Positions 36,359 to 45,267 of a stretch of 64,000 nucleotides of DNA are shown here, piece after piece. This stretch comes from Streptomyces roseifaciens (lineage in GTDB: Bacteria; Actinomycetota; Actinomycetes; Streptomycetales; Streptomycetaceae), in contig NZ_LNBE01000001.1 in NCBI RefSeq assembly GCF_001445655.1, positions 125,811 to 189,810 on the forward strand, in the 5' to 3' direction. The notes below the pieces were generated by a model that saw only the letters and a program-made list of their open reading frames with translations, did no database searches and was not told where the DNA came from. Each line of letters starts with the position of its first letter. Within the stretch, counting starts at the first letter, position 1. Both the position numbers and the translations under genes were made by a program.

Positions 36359-36413
36359 GCGCTTCGCTGCGAACGCGGTCCGGGCGGGCCCTGTCCCTGC
36401 GGGCCCCTCCGGT

Positions 36414-37586
36414 TCAGCGGCACAGGGCCGTGTCCACGAGGCTTTCCACGCGCTTCATGGCTTCCTTGTCGGTCGGCTGCAAGGTCACCGCGACGTTGGC
36501 AGCGCGGCCGTCGTCGGTGGCGCCGCCCCGGGTCTCGTATCCCGTGGTGCTGCCGCCGTGGCCCCAGTACACGCCGGGGCGGCACGACAGCGGCGTGCTG
36601 ACGAGCCCCAGTCCGTAGCGGGCGCCGGAGGCGAACGGTTCTCCGGCGGGGACGGTGGTGCGCATTTGGGCGAGCTGGGCCTCCGGGAGGAGGCGGCCGC
36701 CGAGGAGCGCGGTGTAGAACCGGTTGAGATCGGAGTTGGTGGAGATCATCTGCCCTGCCGCCCAGCCCCAGGAGGGGTCCAGTTCCGTGCCGTCGCGCAA
36801 AGGCGCCCCTGCTGATTCCTGGTAGTAGCCCTTGGGGTGCGGTTCGCGGATGGTCGCGTCACCGGGGGCCGGGAAGTAGGTGTGGCGCAGCCCGATGCGC
36901 TTGATGATGCGCTGGTCGATCTCCTCGGCGAGAGGGCGGCGCGTGACCTTCTGGACGATCAGGCCGGCCAGCACGTAGTTGGTGTTGCTGTACTCCCACT
37001 TCTTCCCGGGATCGAAGCGGGCCTTGTGCTGGAGGGCGATGTCGAGGAGGTCGCGAGGCTCGTAATGCCGGACATCGTCGCCGAGGTACTGGACATAGTT
37101 GGGAAGCCCGCTGGTGTGCTGCAGGAGCTGGCGGACGGTGATGCGGGATCCGTCGATGTCCTCCCCGCGGACGAGGTCCGGCAGGTAGGTGTCGACCGGT
37201 GCGTCGAGGCGGATCTTCCCCTCACCGACCAGTTGCAGTACGACGACGGCGGTGAACGTCTTGGTGTTGCTGCCGATCCGCACCTGTCCGTCCCGGGGCA
37301 CCTTCGAACCGGTGGCCAGGTCGCCGACCCCTGCGGTGTAGGTACGGGTGCGGCCTTCACGGTCCTGGACGCTCGCCAGCGCGGCGGGCAGGGCGTCGGA
37401 GCGCACCAGCGCGTTCAGGCCCTGCTGAACGGTGTCCGGCTTGGCGGTGGCAGACGCCGCGGGCGGCACCAGGGCACCTACCGCCATGGCGCCGACGACC
37501 ACCGCGACCGCGGCCGGCACGGCTCTACGCCGGCCACCCCGCCGCTGCCCGGACGAACGAAACCTCTGCCACGCCTGCTCACGCAC
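36414..37586 (-). CDS. Secreted serine hydrolase (class C beta-lactamase / D-Ala-D-Ala carboxypeptidase fold)
   Basis: The 390-aa product starts at a GTG with GGAG upstream; a longer ATG start lacks a ribosome site. An export signal covers roughly residues 10-48, with a basic stretch RRGGRRRAVPAAVAVV before the hydrophobic core. The mature enzyme has IGSNTKTFTA (SxxK nucleophile near residue 105), YSNTNYVLAG (YxN) and GHGGSTTGYE (HxG), the triad of the beta-lactamase (PF00144) family. Such secreted forms act as D-aminopeptidases, carboxypeptidases or esterases on cell-wall peptides. It is convergent with the CPRCGH gene and stands alone. Confidence 0.92.
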   Translation of the reverse strand: MREQAWQRFRSSGQRRGGRRRAVPAAVAVVVGAMAVGALVPPAASATAKPDTVQQGLNALVRSDALPAALASVQDREGRTRTYTAGVGDLATGSKVPRDGQVRIGSNTKTFTAVVVLQLVGEGKIRLDAPVDTYLPDLVRGEDIDGSRITVRQLLQHTSGLPNYVQYLGDDVRHYEPRDLLDIALQHKARFDPGKKWEYSNTNYVLAGLIVQKVTRRPLAEEIDQRIIKRIGLRHTYFPAPGDATIREPHPKGYYQESAGAPLRDGTELDPSWGWAAGQMISTNSDLNRFYTALLGGRLLPEAQLAQMRTTVPAGEPFASGARYGLGLVSTPLSCRPGVYWGHGGSTTGYETRGGATDDGRAANVAVTLQPTDKEAMKRVESLVDTALCR

Positions 37587-37948
37587 GAGCCAACTCCTAC
37601 GGAAGACATCGGGAAACCAGCGATCCATGTGCTGGATATGTGCCGGGCCCAACATTTCCGGATGCAACCACCTGGGACGATCCTGCTACCCGCCCAGGCC
37701 GAGGTGGGGCTACCCCCCCGGTGCCGACCGACGGGACGGGACCGCGGACGGGGCCGGACGACCGGCTCCGTCCCGCACCGACGCTGCCTGGCACGGCGGG
37801 TGCCGCTGGGGTCGACCCTTTCGGCCGCTCAACATGGCGGCCGTCACCCGAACGGCGTACTCGATGTGCGAGGGCGACCAGGCCACCGTAGGGTCGTGGG
37901 TCCAGGTGTCCGCTCTGTCGAACATCTGATCCCCTCATGGAGGTCACC

Positions 37949-38290
37949 ATGAACCGTCGAACCTACGCCCTCGCAGCAGCCCCCATAGCCCTGCTGATCG
38001 GCCTGGCAGCCCCGGCGGCGGCCGCGGACGGCCCGCAGCCGAACACGCCCAAGGTCCCGCGAGCGGTTTGCGACACGCCGGCCAAGGACGCCGTGCTCAC
38101 CGCTGAGGAAGGCATCGCGCTCAGGAAGTGCACCAACGCGAAGGTCGCCGTCAAGACCTGGCACTGGATGGGCAACTACGGCTCGCCGTACGACGTGGCC
38201 AACGCGGCCAACGGCGCGGGAATCGGCGCCGGCGAGCTCATCACCCAGGAGCACGCCAACGGCCTCCGCCCGACGTTCATGTTCTACTGA
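37949..38290 (+). CDS. Small secreted protein of unknown function
   Basis: The 113-aa product begins at an ATG with GGAGGT six bases upstream. Residues 1-27 are a Sec signal (RRTYALAAAPIALLIGLAAP ending AAAAD). The mature part of about 85 residues has two cysteines (AVCDT and RKCTN) that could form one disulphide, and a Gly-Asn-Ala-rich C-terminus ending LRPTFMFY. I do not recognise a family. Two hairpins follow the gene. Confidence 0.8.
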   Translation: MNRRTYALAAAPIALLIGLAAPAAAADGPQPNTPKVPRAVCDTPAKDAVLTAEEGIALRKCTNAKVAVKTWHWMGNYGSPYDVANAANGAGIGAGELITQEHANGLRPTFMFY

Positions 38291-38353
38291 TCCCCCTTCA
38301 GTGGAACACGCTCGCCACGGCGGCCCATCCCGCATGACCGAGCGATGATCGCC

Positions 38354-38380
38354 GACCGCACGCCATCCTGGCGTGCGGTC
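38354..38380. terminator. Perfect 12-bp hairpin after the small secreted protein gene
   Basis: GACCGCACGCCA pairs exactly with TGGCGTGCGGTC around a three-base loop, 64 bases after the stop codon. Confidence 0.8.
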
Positions 38381-38483
38381 TCGGCGTATACAGGGGCTGC
38401 GGACACTTTCACCGGAGGCCGGCCGATTCCCCCGTGCGAAGCCGACGCTGCGGCACGACGCACACATGGCCTCATACAACGAA

Positions 38484-38511
38484 GCCCCTCTCCTGGAGAC
38501 AGGAGAGGGGC
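38484..38511. terminator. Perfect 12-bp hairpin between convergent genes
   Basis: GCCCCTCTCCTG pairs exactly with CAGGAGAGGGGC around GAGA. It ends seven bases before the stop of the leftward gene at 38518 and so terminates that gene, and possibly transcription from the left. Confidence 0.88.
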
Positions 38512-38517
38512 GCAAGA

Positions 38518-38919
38518 TCACTTCTTCCGGCGCTTGCGGGGCGCGGGCACGATCGGTGCCTCGGTTTCGCGGGCGGCGGCGTAGAAGGGGGCCATTACCT
38601 CCTCGTACTGCTTGAGGGATTCGGGCCCCAGGTCAACCTCGAGCCACTTGGGCACCTGGATTTCCTTGATTTCCGTCATCGGGGAACCGTCATCGTCCAC
38701 CTCCCCCGTCAGGTCCTCCATTTCCTCGGTCACCGTTACGGCGAACTTGACCGTGGTCAGATTGTCGGTCACCTCGGGGGCGAGGTCGTCGAAGTCGATC
38801 CGCTGGACGAAAATCGGCGTCGTGATCGTCTGACCACCGACCTCGATCGTCTTTACCCCTTCTTCCACGCCGGGCTGACCCTTGTGGGATTCGTCTACCT
38901 CAATGAATTTGGTGCCCAT
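38518..38919 (-). CDS. Small acidic protein with an Lsr2-like C-terminal helix and basic tail
   Basis: The 133-aa product starts at an ATG with AAAGGAG eight to nine bases upstream. The first 90 residues are acidic and beta-rich. The segment WLEVDLGPESLKQYEEVMAP, followed by FYAAARE, resembles the N-terminal dimerisation motif of Lsr2 proteins (a DLSxxNxxxLRxxLxPY-type helix), and the C-terminus is basic (PRKRRKK). A DNA-associated role is possible but the similarity is short and was judged by eye. No signal peptide is present. It is transcribed alone and ends in a strong hairpin. Confidence 0.7.
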   Translation of the reverse strand: MGTKFIEVDESHKGQPGVEEGVKTIEVGGQTITTPIFVQRIDFDDLAPEVTDNLTTVKFAVTVTEEMEDLTGEVDDDGSPMTEIKEIQVPKWLEVDLGPESLKQYEEVMAPFYAAARETEAPIVPAPRKRRKK

Positions 38920-39399
38920 GGATGGCGCCACTCCTTTTTGCTGGTGTGTGCGCAAAGTCTAGTGGAGCAGGGGCTGTTGACGCCAATTCAGAGGAGAGAG
39001 CCGGTCCCTCCTCGGGCGGGGCGACCCGGCGCTCCCGGGAAACCGCCGGCAATGTGACCCCGAGCTCTTTTCGTATTGGAGAAGCGGACCGGCGGAGAGC
39101 GGTCGCTCTTCTCAGGGGCCGTACGGATTCCTACCCTTTGGTGAGAACTGTGCCCCGGGGAAGGGAGACCCCCAGGAAGACCAGAGTCTGGTGAACGGAC
39201 AAGGGAGGAGGGAACTCGGAGCCCTGGTAGGGCGGTGTCCGTCTCCGGGAACGCCGGCCCGGCCCGGCCCGACTCAGCTCGCGCATCGCGTGTCCGCGAC
39301 CGCGCTGACGTGGGCCGGTTTGAGGGCGTGTCCGGTGAGTCGAGTGACAGGACCCACCAGACAGACCTCGTCATGGCGCGTGCGCCATGACCGAACGAC
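38920..39399. other. Intergenic region with a 10-bp palindrome
   Basis: About 480 bases without a credible gene. The left part is the promoter region of the leftward small gene. GTCATGGCGC-GT-GCGCCATGAC at 39368-39389 is a perfect palindrome just beyond the stop of the next leftward gene and could be its terminator. Confidence 0.55.
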
Positions 39400-39600
39400 T
39401 CAGCTCAACGGCCGCCGGCGAGCACGGACCCACGTCACCACAGTCATGATTGCGGTGAAGTATGCCGTGCCGGCCACATAAGCCACGTCCTGGACGTACT
39501 GCTCGTAGCCGTCTGCGCGCAACTGAAACGCGAAGGATACAAGTGCAGTCCCGAGTACTGCGAGCCCAGCCGACAGGGCGCCAAATGGGACCTGTTTCAT
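39400..39600 (-). CDS. Small membrane protein (66 aa), unknown
   Basis: The ATG at 39600 has GGGAGGA upstream. The protein has two hydrophobic helices (about residues 5-24 and 38-56) and a basic end WVRARRRPLS, so it is probably a two-span inner-membrane protein with the C-terminus inside. It starts 43 bases after the ATP-grasp gene and is likely on the same mRNA. No family is recognised. Confidence 0.65.
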   Translation of the reverse strand: MKQVPFGALSAGLAVLGTALVSFAFQLRADGYEQYVQDVAYVAGTAYFTAIMTVVTWVRARRRPLS

Positions 39601-39643
39601 TCCATGTCCTCCCAACGGTGAAACGACCTGGTCACCACCCACC

Positions 39644-40486
39644 CTACGTGTGCGCTGGCCTCTGGATGCCGGGCATCCGGGCGAAGAGCGCCCGCAGTTC
39701 TTCCGCAGTGACAGCGTCCCCGCGCCCCCGGGGCTCAGGTGTACGGATGAACTGCCGGTCGCGGGGCGCGACGTCGCCGAGAGGTCCGGCGGCGCGCAGG
39801 ATCACGTCGAGAGCCCGGTCCGGAGAGGCGGTGTAGAGCCCGCTGGCCCACGCCGCATTGGCCTCGACCACTGCCCAGTACCCGTCGACCATGCCCACAT
39901 CGACGACGATGGCGGAGGGCAGCGCTGTGCCGGCCTCGGCGAGCACGTCGTCGCCGAAGGCCCTCGCCGCGTCCGACAGCGGTCCCAGCGCCATTCGTCC
40001 TCCCTCGGCGTACCGGCTCCCTGTGTGCACTTTCCCGTCGAGGCAGTGGAGCCGGTATTCGGCTGTGAACTTCACCGTGTCGCTGACCAGCACCGGCGTA
40101 TCCCGATCCACGGCGTCCGGCCCGGGCAGACGTGATCCGTCGGCATAGACCATCGCCTGTATCTCTTTGTCGTTCGGGGACTTGACGAATACCGGCCGCC
40201 GGAGGGCGTAGGCCTCGGCGATCGGCATGATCCGTACATCGCGTCGGGTGAGCTCCCATGGGAGCCCGGCCAGCCAGTCGCGTGGTGCTTCGAGCGGCGC
40301 GATGCCGTAAGCCGGTGCCACAACATCCGCGAAACGCGGGCCCGCGTGCAGGTGCTCGGCGCCGCGTCGGCCGTCGGGCAGTGTGAGTGACGTGAACTGC
40401 GTGGTTCGCAGGCCGCGTCGGTGGGCCGCCTCGCGGACCGACTCGGCGGAGGCGGTCAGTCGAGGGGGGAAGAGCATGGTTCTCAT
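39644..40486 (-). CDS. ATP-grasp-domain protein (DUF4343-like)
   Basis: The 280-aa soluble protein has RRPVFVKSPNDKEIQA (ATP-binding Lys), VSDTVKFTAEYRLHCLDGKV in the middle and ALPSAIVVDVGMVDGYWAVVEANAAW near the end, where the Asp and Glu-Asn would bind Mg-ATP. This matches the ATP-grasp group I know as DUF4343, which forms an amide or ester-type bond of unknown substrate. No short precursor peptide is visible next to it, so I do not call it a graspetide maturase. The start (ATG, followed by a second ATG three codons later) has no strong ribosome site. Confidence 0.8.
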   Translation of the reverse strand: MRTMLFPPRLTASAESVREAAHRRGLRTTQFTSLTLPDGRRGAEHLHAGPRFADVVAPAYGIAPLEAPRDWLAGLPWELTRRDVRIMPIAEAYALRRPVFVKSPNDKEIQAMVYADGSRLPGPDAVDRDTPVLVSDTVKFTAEYRLHCLDGKVHTGSRYAEGGRMALGPLSDAARAFGDDVLAEAGTALPSAIVVDVGMVDGYWAVVEANAAWASGLYTASPDRALDVILRAAGPLGDVAPRDRQFIRTPEPRGRGDAVTAEELRALFARMPGIQRPAHT

Positions 40487-40697
40487 GGCAGAGGATCATG
40501 TCTCATCGCTCGTCATGCCTGTTCGGACTCCCCGCCGAGTGACTCCGCGTTCGGGTCACCGTTCGAGATCAGGCCATAAGGAACAGGCCAAGATCCCGGG
40601 GGTTTACCCCATGGCCGTACTCCGACCCCGGCGCATAGGCTCTCTCGGCGTCCCCCAGTGGGTTCTCCTGACGACCTCTCAAGAATGGTGATAGTCC

Positions 40698-41426
40698 ATG
40701 CGTACGCGCCTTCGTCTGCTCACTGCCGTCGTGACGGCCGGAATTGCCATCAGCGGGATCAGCGCGTGCGGACTGGCCAGGAAGAACTTCGAGGACGACA
40801 CCACGCTGTCGCAGAAGATCACCTCCGTGCGACTGGAGAGCGGCTCCGGCGGGGTCACCCTGCGCGGCAAGGAAGGCACTGCCGAGGTGCGCCTGCACCG
40901 TTACGTGGAATACGGAGGAGACCGCCCGGACGGTGTGACACACCGCGTTGAGAACGGAGTCCTGGTGCTCCGTGGCTGCAGTGACGACTGCTCGGTGGCC
41001 TACACGGTCGACCTGCCGGCAGGCATCCCGGTGACCGGTGAGACCTCCAGCGGCGCGATCGATTTGTCCAGGACCGGCGCAGTGAAGGTGAAGACCGGCT
41101 CCGGCGCCATCGATCTCAGGGACGTCGACGGGGCGGTCGAGGTGCAAGCCTCCAGCGGCGCGATCACCGGACGGGGGCTCGGAAGCGGGCCCATCGCCGC
41201 CGCAACCTCCAGCGGAGCCATCGACCTGGCCGTGTCCTCACCCCAGGACGTCCGGGCGGAAGCCGGCAGCGGCGCCGTCACTCTCACCATGCCTGACGGG
41301 AGGTACCGGGTAGCCGCCAAGAGCGACAGCGGAGGCAAGGACATCGCCGTCACCGACGACCCGTCCGGCACGCACCGGATCGACCTGACCACCGGCAGCG
41401 GCGCCATCACCGTCAAACGCTCCTGA
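40698..41426 (+). CDS. Lipoprotein with DUF4097-type beta-strand repeats
   Basis: The 242-aa product has a lipoprotein-like signal (RTRLRLLTAVVTAGIAISGI then SACG, with Cys near residue 24 as the likely lipidated residue). From about residue 100 the sequence repeats strands such as SSGAIDLSRTG, GSGAIDLRDVDG, SSGAITGRGLG and GSGAVTLTMPDG, a right-handed beta-helix pattern of the DUF4097 family. It would sit on the outer face of the membrane. It stands alone and its role is unknown; DUF4097 proteins are often near envelope-stress genes. Confidence 0.85.
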   Translation: MRTRLRLLTAVVTAGIAISGISACGLARKNFEDDTTLSQKITSVRLESGSGGVTLRGKEGTAEVRLHRYVEYGGDRPDGVTHRVENGVLVLRGCSDDCSVAYTVDLPAGIPVTGETSSGAIDLSRTGAVKVKTGSGAIDLRDVDGAVEVQASSGAITGRGLGSGPIAAATSSGAIDLAVSSPQDVRAEAGSGAVTLTMPDGRYRVAAKSDSGGKDIAVTDDPSGTHRIDLTTGSGAITVKRS

Positions 41427-41581
41427 CGAGCAGCCTGACACGGACCGGCGGATGACGGCCGGGCCTACGCGTACGAGTGCAGGTGCCCGGGCGGGAGCTC
41501 GACGGCGCCGCCCGGGCAAGCCGCAGAGGTGCTCCAGGGGTGCCTGGATCGAGCGTCAGAAGGCCCGAAACGCCGAGCTGG

Positions 41582-41790
41582 TCACGCTGACTTCGTGCTG
41601 CTGGGTGTGTAGGGCATGAGGAGGCCGACGACTCCCAGCAGTGCGGCGATCCACAAGGCGGCGACATGGCCGCCTCCGGCGGCGAGAGCCCAGCCGGCAA
41701 GCAGGGGTCCTGCGGCATTGCCCACGTTGAAGGCCGAGATGTTGGCCGCCGAGGCGAGTGTCCCCGCGCCCTGGGCAGTGACACGAACCC
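41582..41790 (-). pseudogene. Remnant of an MFS drug-efflux transporter (C-terminal end only)
   Basis: On the minus strand the frame ending at the TGA (41582-41584) reads VTAQGAGTLASAANISAFNV, then GNAAGPLLAGWALAAGGGHV, two helices and a short tail. This is the last two-helix block of CmlA/chloramphenicol-efflux-type MFS carriers, where ANISAFNVGNAxGP is characteristic. Upstream of the VTAQ segment the frame stops resembling a carrier, and there is no start codon, so most of the gene has been deleted. A 201-aa GNAT gene begins 140 bases to the right. Confidence 0.75.
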
Positions 41791-41930
41791 GCTGATCCCG
41801 CCGTTCGTCCGGGTCGCGACGGCCGCCTGCCGTGACTGAGGGCGGACCACAGCTGTTGCCGTCCGTCAGCCGTGGGGGATCGGTAGAACGACCGATGTGC
41901 TGGAAGGATCTTGGAACCTACGTTGGCCGC

Positions 41931-42536
41931 ATGCAGTCACTGAACACACCCAAGCCGATCGAGAGCGGCGACGCTCCTGAGATCACACGCATCCTGGCCC
42001 GCTCCTTCGCGGACGACCCGATGATGCTGTGGCTCTTCCCCGACGAAGAAGGGCGTGAGGGCCGCCTCGCCCAGTGGTTCGACGTCATGCTCACGCACAA
42101 GTACGGCCCTCTCGGTCACTGTGAACGCACCGACGCGGCAGCGGCCTTCTGGACCCCGCCCGGCACGGCCGAGCAGCACCCGGACGAGGAGACGCTGGCC
42201 CGTATCAACGGGCTGCTGGGCGAGCACGTGGCCCGGCTGGGAGAAATGCTGGAACTGGTCGGCGAGGCGGCCCCACGGGAACCGCACTGGTACCTGGCGG
42301 TGCTCGGCGCCGACCCGGCGGCCCAGGGCAGCGGCCACGGCGCCGCCCTGCTGCGTTCGGGCCTGGCCAAGGCGGACGCGGCCGGACTGCCGGCCCACCT
42401 CGAATCGTCGAAGCAGTCCAACATCGGCTTCTACGAGCGGTTCGGGTTCACCGTGCGGGACGAGATCCACGTCCCCGGAGGCGGCCCGACGCTCTGGTCG
42501 ATGTGGCGGGAGGCCCGCGGGGACGCTGACCGGTAG
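41931..42536 (+). CDS. GNAT-family N-acetyltransferase
   Basis: The 201-aa protein has the acetyl-CoA core LAVLGADPAAQGSGHGAALLRSGLAKADAAG, in which GSGHG is the pyrophosphate loop, and the late SNIGFYERFGF motif. A TACGTT -10 box lies six bases before the ATG, so the mRNA is probably leaderless. The substrate is unknown; this length and the early FADDPMMLWLFPDEEGR segment are typical of the actinobacterial group near puromycin acetyltransferase. Confidence 0.9.
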   Translation: MQSLNTPKPIESGDAPEITRILARSFADDPMMLWLFPDEEGREGRLAQWFDVMLTHKYGPLGHCERTDAAAAFWTPPGTAEQHPDEETLARINGLLGEHVARLGEMLELVGEAAPREPHWYLAVLGADPAAQGSGHGAALLRSGLAKADAAGLPAHLESSKQSNIGFYERFGFTVRDEIHVPGGGPTLWSMWREARGDADR

Positions 42537-42619
42537 GCCCGGACCTGGCCGAGGGGCTGCTGGTCCAGTCGACGGGCCGGCCTCGGGGCCGGCCTCGGTG
42601 GAGCGCCTCGGCGGGTAGG

Positions 42620-43519
42620 TCAGTTCCGTGTCGTGCCGTCGGCCTTGCGGCGGGAGAGCAGGCGCCGGCGCACCAGTACCAGGGGGACGGCGCCGGCGAA
42701 GGCCACCGCGGTGGGGGCGGCGACGGCCGCCTTGCCGATGCCCTTCTGGTCGAAGGTGGCGGGGACGGGGAGGGTGTCCCAGCGGCCGACGGGCCAGGCG
42801 ATGACGATGGCGCGGCCCACCACGTCGTCCACGGGGACGAAGCCCCCGTCCTCGTCCTGGTGGTAGCGGGAGTCCTGCGAGTCCTGCCGGTGGTCGCCCA
42901 TCACCCACAGCCGGTCCTTGGGCACCGTGACCTTGAATTGGACTTCCGGATTCATGCCGCACGGGGTGTTGCCGGGGAAGACGTAGGGCTCGTCCAGCGG
43001 CTTGCCGTTGACCTTCAGCGGGCCGGCGCCCTTGCACTCGACGGTGTCACCGGCGACGCCCACGACCCGCTTGATGAGGTCCTTCTCGTCGGCGGACGGA
43101 ACCAGCCCGATGAAGCCCAGCGCCTTCTGCACCACGTTGGGCTCGGGCGTCGGATGGCCCTCCATCCAGTTTCCCGGGTCGTGGAAGACGACGACCTCGC
43201 CGCGCTCGGGCTTCGAGCCGAACCACCGGGTCAGCTTGTCGACCAGGACCCGGTCACCCGGTTGCAGGGTGTTCTGCATGGAGTTCGAGGGGATCGAGAA
43301 CGCCTGCACCAGGAACGTCTTGATCAGCAGCGCCAGCACCAGCGTGACCACGATGAGCAGCGGAAGTTCCTTCCAGAACGACCGCTGCGCCTTCGCGGAC
43401 CTTCCGGTTCTCCTCCACCTTCTCGTCTTTCCCGCCGACTCCTCGGGCCCCTCACCCGGGCCGTCCTGTTCCGGCTGAGTGCCGACCGCCACGTCCCCCA
43501 CGTCCCCCACGTTCCCCAC
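42620..43519 (-). CDS. lepB: Type I signal peptidase
   Basis: The 299-aa enzyme has an unusual N-terminus of GTG-encoded repeats (GNVGDVGDVAV) followed by a basic region, one transmembrane helix (about residues 51-70), the catalytic Ser80 in IPSNSMQNTL and Lys150 in DLIKRVVGVAGD, and GDHRQDSQDSR of box E. The C-terminus has a second membrane helix before RRRLLSRRK, as in Streptomyces Sip proteins. It removes signal peptides from exported proteins, many of which are encoded in this window. GAGGAGGGGAC precedes the start. Streptomycetes usually have several paralogues; which one this is cannot be said. Confidence 0.93.
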   Translation of the reverse strand: MGNVGDVGDVAVGTQPEQDGPGEGPEESAGKTRRWRRTGRSAKAQRSFWKELPLLIVVTLVLALLIKTFLVQAFSIPSNSMQNTLQPGDRVLVDKLTRWFGSKPERGEVVVFHDPGNWMEGHPTPEPNVVQKALGFIGLVPSADEKDLIKRVVGVAGDTVECKGAGPLKVNGKPLDEPYVFPGNTPCGMNPEVQFKVTVPKDRLWVMGDHRQDSQDSRYHQDEDGGFVPVDDVVGRAIVIAWPVGRWDTLPVPATFDQKGIGKAAVAAPTAVAFAGAVPLVLVRRRLLSRRKADGTTRN

Positions 43520-43680
43520 GTCCCCTCCTCGCTCCGGCCACCGCCCGCTCCGTCCGCGGTGCGGGTCCCGGCACCCCTGGTCGAGCGGGATGTTCCGGTG
43601 ATGTCACCTTATGCGAAGGGGAGTGACGGCGGCCGTCCGCGGAATCCGCTCCCCGGCCCTCCCGCGCGCCCGCCGGATCC

Positions 43681-45234
43681 TTACCGGGCCAGTTCGTTGT
43701 CGGCCGCCACCTCGCAGGCGGCGGCCGTGGACCGGCGTGCCGACAGACCGAGCAGGCCGAGGACGGCGAGGGCGGCCAGCGAGGTGCCGGCCACCATCCA
43801 CATCGCGGTCTGCATGCCCTGGGAGAAGACCTGGCCGTAGACCTCGCCGATCTCCGGTGCGCTGAGGGAGGTGTGCTGCCGGAGCAGCGCCGTGGCGTGC
43901 TCCGGTTCGCCGACCACGGCTTGCGTCCAGGGGCCGGTGGGGGCGTGGTGTTCGGCCAGTTCGGCGTTCAGCGTGCGTTCGCCCTGAAGGCGGTAGAGGT
44001 TGATGGCGGCCGCCAGTCCGATGGCTCCGCCGAGGTTGTGGAAGGTCCAGGAGGATCCGACGGCGAGTCCCGCCTGCCGCTCGGGCACGGCGGACAGCGC
44101 GGAGACGGTGGCGGGGCCGAGGATGAACGCCCAGCCGAGGCCCATGGCCACCAGCGCGAGGGCGAGGTATCCGATGGAGCTGTCAGGGGCGATCCGGGCG
44201 AGCATCAGGGCCGAGACCGTGAACGCGGCGAAGCCGGCGGCCAGGAGCTTCCTTGGGCCGTAGCGGTCGGTCAGCCGGCCGACGCCGGGGGAGAGCGCTG
44301 CCATGACGGCGGTGCACGACAGCAGTAGCGCTCCGGTGGCGTAACCGTCGTAGCCCCGTACGCCGCTGAGGTAGAGGGGCAGCAGGAACAGCACCGTGGC
44401 GTAGAAGCAGGCCAGGGCGAAGTCGGAGACGATGGCGCCGAGGAAGGCGCGGTGGCGGAAGAGCCGGAAGTCGATGATGGGGGTGGCCGCGCGGCGTTCG
44501 ACGGCGTGGAAGGCGACGAGCGAGGCCGTGGCGAAGGCCAGCAGGCCCAGGGTGCGGGCGCTGGACCAGCCCCAGTGGTCGCCGAGGGTGAAGGCGAGGA
44601 CCACGGCGGGGATGCCCAGGCTGATCAGCACGAGCCCGGGCCAGTCCAGGCCGGGGGCGTCCTGGTCGCGGGACTCCTTGACGCTGAAGGAGCACAGGAC
44701 CAGGGCGACGGCGATGAGGGGGACGTTCAGCCAGAACACCCAGTGCCAGCCGACGGAGGACACGATGACGCCGCCGAGCAGCGGGCCGACGGCCAGGCCC
44801 AAGCCGTTGACACCGTAGAGGGCGCCGATGGCACGGCCTCGCTGCGACCGGGGGAAGGCGTTCTGGACGATGGCGCCCGTGGAGGTGTAGAGGACGGCTC
44901 CCGCGGCGCCTTGGAGGAACCGGAAGGCGATGAGCCAGCCGGTGTCCGGGGCGAGTCCGGCGCCGAGGGAGGCCAGGGCGAAGACGACGGTTCCGGTGTA
45001 GAGGACGCGACGCCGGCCGTAGGTGTCAGCCAGCCGCCCCATCGTCACCATGAACATCGACAGGGCGACGATGAACATGTTGACGATGAGCTGGAGGTCG
45101 GTCACGGAGGCGCCGAGATCGGCCTGGATCTGTGGGGCGGCGGTATTGACGATGGTGAGGTCGATGCAGCCGAGGAAGCTGATGAGGCTGACACCGGTGA
45201 ATGCCCACCACTTGCGGTCGGTCGATGCTGTCAC
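43681..45234 (-). CDS. DHA2-family (EmrB/QacA-type) MFS exporter
   Basis: The 517-aa protein has about 14 membrane helices. Helix 1 carries FLGCIDLTIVNTAAPQIQADLG with the family Asp, the loop motif is MGRLADTYGRRRVL, and GALYGVNGLGLAVGPLLGG is antiporter motif C. It exports small lipophilic molecules using the proton gradient. It lies 33 bases after the cyclodipeptide synthase, so it is the likely exporter or self-resistance pump for that product. The C-terminal tail extends after the last helix and is Ala-rich. Confidence 0.9.
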   Translation of the reverse strand: MTASTDRKWWAFTGVSLISFLGCIDLTIVNTAAPQIQADLGASVTDLQLIVNMFIVALSMFMVTMGRLADTYGRRRVLYTGTVVFALASLGAGLAPDTGWLIAFRFLQGAAGAVLYTSTGAIVQNAFPRSQRGRAIGALYGVNGLGLAVGPLLGGVIVSSVGWHWVFWLNVPLIAVALVLCSFSVKESRDQDAPGLDWPGLVLISLGIPAVVLAFTLGDHWGWSSARTLGLLAFATASLVAFHAVERRAATPIIDFRLFRHRAFLGAIVSDFALACFYATVLFLLPLYLSGVRGYDGYATGALLLSCTAVMAALSPGVGRLTDRYGPRKLLAAGFAAFTVSALMLARIAPDSSIGYLALALVAMGLGWAFILGPATVSALSAVPERQAGLAVGSSWTFHNLGGAIGLAAAINLYRLQGERTLNAELAEHHAPTGPWTQAVVGEPEHATALLRQHTSLSAPEIGEVYGQVFSQGMQTAMWMVAGTSLAALAVLGLLGLSARRSTAAACEVAADNELAR

Positions 45235-45267
45235 GGTGATTTTCCCCTACACCGGGTCGAAGGGCGG

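Noticed and set aside
39644..40486. A graspetide maturase
   Set aside because: The ATP-grasp domain looks like the DUF4343 group, and no small acidic precursor gene with repeated Thr/Glu or Ser/Asp pattern lies beside it.
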